The position numbers and the translations under genes are program-made. DNA of 64,000 nucleotides. It comes from Nitrospirota bacterium. GTDB taxonomy: Bacteria; Nitrospirota; Nitrospiria; Nitrospirales; UBA8639. Within the stretch, counting starts at the first letter, position 1. Every line of letters begins with the position of its first letter. The stretch is from NCBI GenBank assembly GCA_027623995.1, contig JAQBUF010000011.1, positions 1 through 64,000 of the forward strand. Direction: 5' to 3'. The notes under the pieces are model-generated. The model was not told the origin of the DNA. It saw only the letters and a program-made list of their open reading frames with translations, and made no database searches. Below, one piece after another: positions 62,439-64,000 of this stretch.

Positions 62439-63041
62439 ATGATTGCTAAACTGACGGGCCAACTATCCACCAAGGCCCCGTCACACATTATCCTCAATGT
62501 CCACGGTGTGGGCTATGAAGTCTTGATTCCGCTCAGCACCTACTTTTCCCTGCCAGACCTTCAAGCTTCAATATCCCTTAATATTCTGACCAACGTTCGG
62601 GAAGATGCCATTCAACTCTTCGGATTTTTAACGGTGTCGGAAAAAGAAGCATTCGTCATGCTCACGGGCATCTCAGGTGTGGGAGGAAAGTTGGCCCTTA
62701 GTGTCCTCTCCACACTTAGCGTTCCCGATTTGATTGCCGCCATTCAAACTAATGACGGCGACAAATTGGCGTCCGTGCCTGGAATCGGGAAAAAATCCGC
62801 CAGCCGCATCGTCTTAGAACTCAAGGACAAAGTTGGCCGATTGGATATAGACTCGGCATTGCCAACCCAACAGACGGTCCCCAACCAAATCGAGGAGGAT
62901 GCCGTCTCCGCACTCGTCAACCTCGGCTACCGTCCCCGAGACGTCAAAGACATGATTACCAAGATCTGCCGCGAACACAGCACTCCACTTGAACTTGATG
63001 ACCTCATCCGAGAAGCCCTCAAACTGCTATCTAAACATTAG
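62439..63041 (+). CDS. ruvA: Holliday junction branch migration protein RuvA
   Basis: RuvA binds four-way junctions and loads RuvB. The 200 residues contain the OB part MIAKLTGQLSTKAPSHIILN, VHGVGYEVLIPLSTYFSLPD, two HhH units (LTGISGVGGKLALSVLSTLS and LASVPGIGKKSASRIVLELK) and the RuvB-binding tail EEDAVSALVNLGYRPRDVKD. It follows yebC. The expected ruvB and ruvC are not in this window, since the next gene is a minus-strand TPR gene, so the usual ruv cluster is split. Confidence 0.96.
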   Translation: MIAKLTGQLSTKAPSHIILNVHGVGYEVLIPLSTYFSLPDLQASISLNILTNVREDAIQLFGFLTVSEKEAFVMLTGISGVGGKLALSVLSTLSVPDLIAAIQTNDGDKLASVPGIGKKSASRIVLELKDKVGRLDIDSALPTQQTVPNQIEEDAVSALVNLGYRPRDVKDMITKICREHSTPLELDDLIREALKLLSKH

Positions 63042-63143
63042 TTTCCTGCGTCAAAATTTTGCTAACTTTCAGTGCGTAGGCTGCCTGGATAATCACGAAG
63101 TGAACTCCCTGGTAAAAGGCAAACCTTTTTTCCCGAGCGCAAT

Positions 63144-64000
63144 TTATGGCTCTGAGGAAGGTTCATCCGAAGCCTCATCAAGCATTTGGCGGAAAGACAA
63201 AAACATAGCGAGCATGCGCTCAGCATCTGGAACAGGCGAAATCTGCTGCCACGCTTGAACGGCCTTGAGTCCTTCATCAATGGCAAAACGGGCCTTCTCT
63301 ATATCCCCACACTGCGCGGCAATTCCTATTAACGACAGGCAGACTTGCGCTAAGGCCGCCCAATTCTCCGGCAAGGGGGTTTCCTTTACCAATTCCTGAC
63401 GAACAAAGAGCGCTTCTTCTATCTCCTTTCCCGCCTCTTCGATGCGACCCTGCAAAAGCAATGCATTTGCGTGAAGGGTGAGTATTTCCGAAAGATCTGA
63501 TTTTGTTGCAGGCAGATTAATATCTTTAAAAAGAGCCCGGCGAATTTGCAAACACTCAGAATACAGGGCCTCTGATTCAGACAACAGATTAGGGTTTATT
63601 TCACTTAGGTCCAACCCAAGATCTAAAAGATTAGGGAGACTCGATTGACTAGGCCCGTCCTGATCAGAAAATAGGTACTGCAGCAAAAATTTCTTCCCTT
63701 TCTCTCCAAAACTTAAAATAAACAAAAATTGACCAAGATTTTTAAACGAGATCGACAAATCCCGTTGGGCCTCAGGCGTCTGCAGCGTCTCGGCCAAGGT
63801 GCGCCGAATCGCCAACCCTTGCCGATAGAAGTCTTCGGCTTCTTCGTAATTCCCGCGCACCTTCGCCACATCCCCCACCCGGTCAAACGAGATCGACAAA
63901 TCCCGTTGGGCCTCAGGCGTCTGCAGCGTCTCGGCCAAGGTGCGCCGAATCGCCAACCCTTGCCGATAGAAGTCTTCGGCTTCTTCGTAATTCCCGCGCA
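63144..64000 (-). CDS. TPR protein, 5' part outside the window
   Basis: The coding frame enters from beyond 64000 on the minus strand and ends at 63144. The visible ~285 residues start with repeats of 47 residues (YEEAEDFYRQGLAIRRTLAE, TLQTPEAQRDLSISFDRVGD, VAKVRGN), that is 141 bp at DNA level. The two visible copies are identical over all bases that can be compared. A helical, TPR-like region follows without repeats (LYSECLQIRRALFKDINLPA, GRIEEAGKEIEEALFVRQEL, WAALAQVCLSLIGIAAQCGD). Such proteins often carry an NTPase or CHAT-like domain at the N-terminus, which cannot be judged here. The first ATG in view is only an internal TTG/ATG of the repeat. Confidence 0.8.
   Translation of the reverse strand, partial: RGNYEEAEDFYRQGLAIRRTLAETLQTPEAQRDLSISFDRVGDVAKVRGNYEEAEDFYRQGLAIRRTLAETLQTPEAQRDLSISFKNLGQFLFILSFGEKGKKFLLQYLFSDQDGPSQSSLPNLLDLGLDLSEINPNLLSESEALYSECLQIRRALFKDINLPATKSDLSEILTLHANALLLQGRIEEAGKEIEEALFVRQELVKETPLPENWAALAQVCLSLIGIAAQCGDIEKARFAIDEGLKAVQAWQQISPVPDAERMLAMFLSFRQMLDEASDEPSSEP

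Overview
The window looks like a chromosomal segment of a Gram-negative, free-living bacterium, most likely a member of the Nitrospirota (a Nitrospira-like nitrite oxidiser of roughly 50% GC). This placement is inference. It rests on lipopolysaccharide genes (kdsA, kdsB, a heptose-phosphate kinase, an lptE-like gene), on gene content and order that I recall from that group (leuS-lptE-holA, a GAF protein ending in a four-cysteine motif domain, very small zinc-ribbon proteins), and on many short dispersed repeats. One tRNA gene (tRNA-His) is present. There is no rRNA, no CRISPR array and no intact transposase.

Layout. 1-5.4 kb is an accessory stretch: a SUMF1-like protein, a TIR-NB-ARC-TPR (STAND) gene broken by two in-frame TAA codons, a relE-type toxin/antitoxin pair next to an antitoxin remnant, a Uma2 family gene, and three copies of a ~190 bp intergenic repeat (family A). 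5.5-9.4 kb holds purL-purF. It is followed by an MFS transporter that lies between two copies of the purF 3' end, spaced exactly 1500 bp. 11-15.8 kb holds a GAF protein, a thioredoxin-like lipidless exported protein, an MBL-fold/TPR gene run and an O-methyltransferase. 15.8-20.8 kb (minus strand) holds a membrane protein, a histidine kinase with a degenerate ATP-binding domain, and an unusual PilZ-like/LuxD-like hydrolase/methyltransferase fusion.

21.3-23.4 kb is an EF-G paralogue with a good promoter. 23.5-33.4 kb is a long minus-strand envelope run, in transcription order lepA-lepB-(repeat B)-hldA/rfaE1-kdsB-pyrG-kdsA-pgsA-plsY-htrA: membrane insertion and secretion, Kdo/heptose sugar precursors, phospholipid synthesis and envelope protein quality control. 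33.8-40.6 kb holds a second HtrA, a DNA glycosylase, rpiA-glk, a MEKHLA protein, a STAS protein and aroE-aroK. A 29-residue Lys/Ala-rich protein gene follows, then a second large histidine kinase. 43.5-44.0 kb is a repeat nest (D-B-D), followed by a FadL-like porin gene broken by an in-frame TAA.

45.7-50.6 kb holds a VOC protein, a uvrC that ends before its HhH domain, and then an AT-rich three-gene cassette of unknown function (TIGR04255-type protein plus two small partners) bounded by another repeat A. 50.8-56.8 kb holds leuS-lptE-holA, rpsT and pyrF. 56.9-64 kb holds tRNA-His, a secreted Cys/His-rich protein with a stop codon inside its likely signal peptide, rsmA, fmt, yebC-ruvA, and the 3' part of a TPR gene with identical 141-bp tandem repeats that runs off the window.

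Two themes stand out. First, four dispersed repeat families (A-D) fill most gene-free stretches, and one (B) has perfect terminal inverted repeats like a MITE. Second, several accessory genes are interrupted by in-frame stops that can each be explained by a single C:G to T:A transition. The most promising candidates for an undescribed system are the three-gene cassette at 48.2-49.9 kb and the PilZ-LuxD-methyltransferase fusion at 18.6-20.8 kb.
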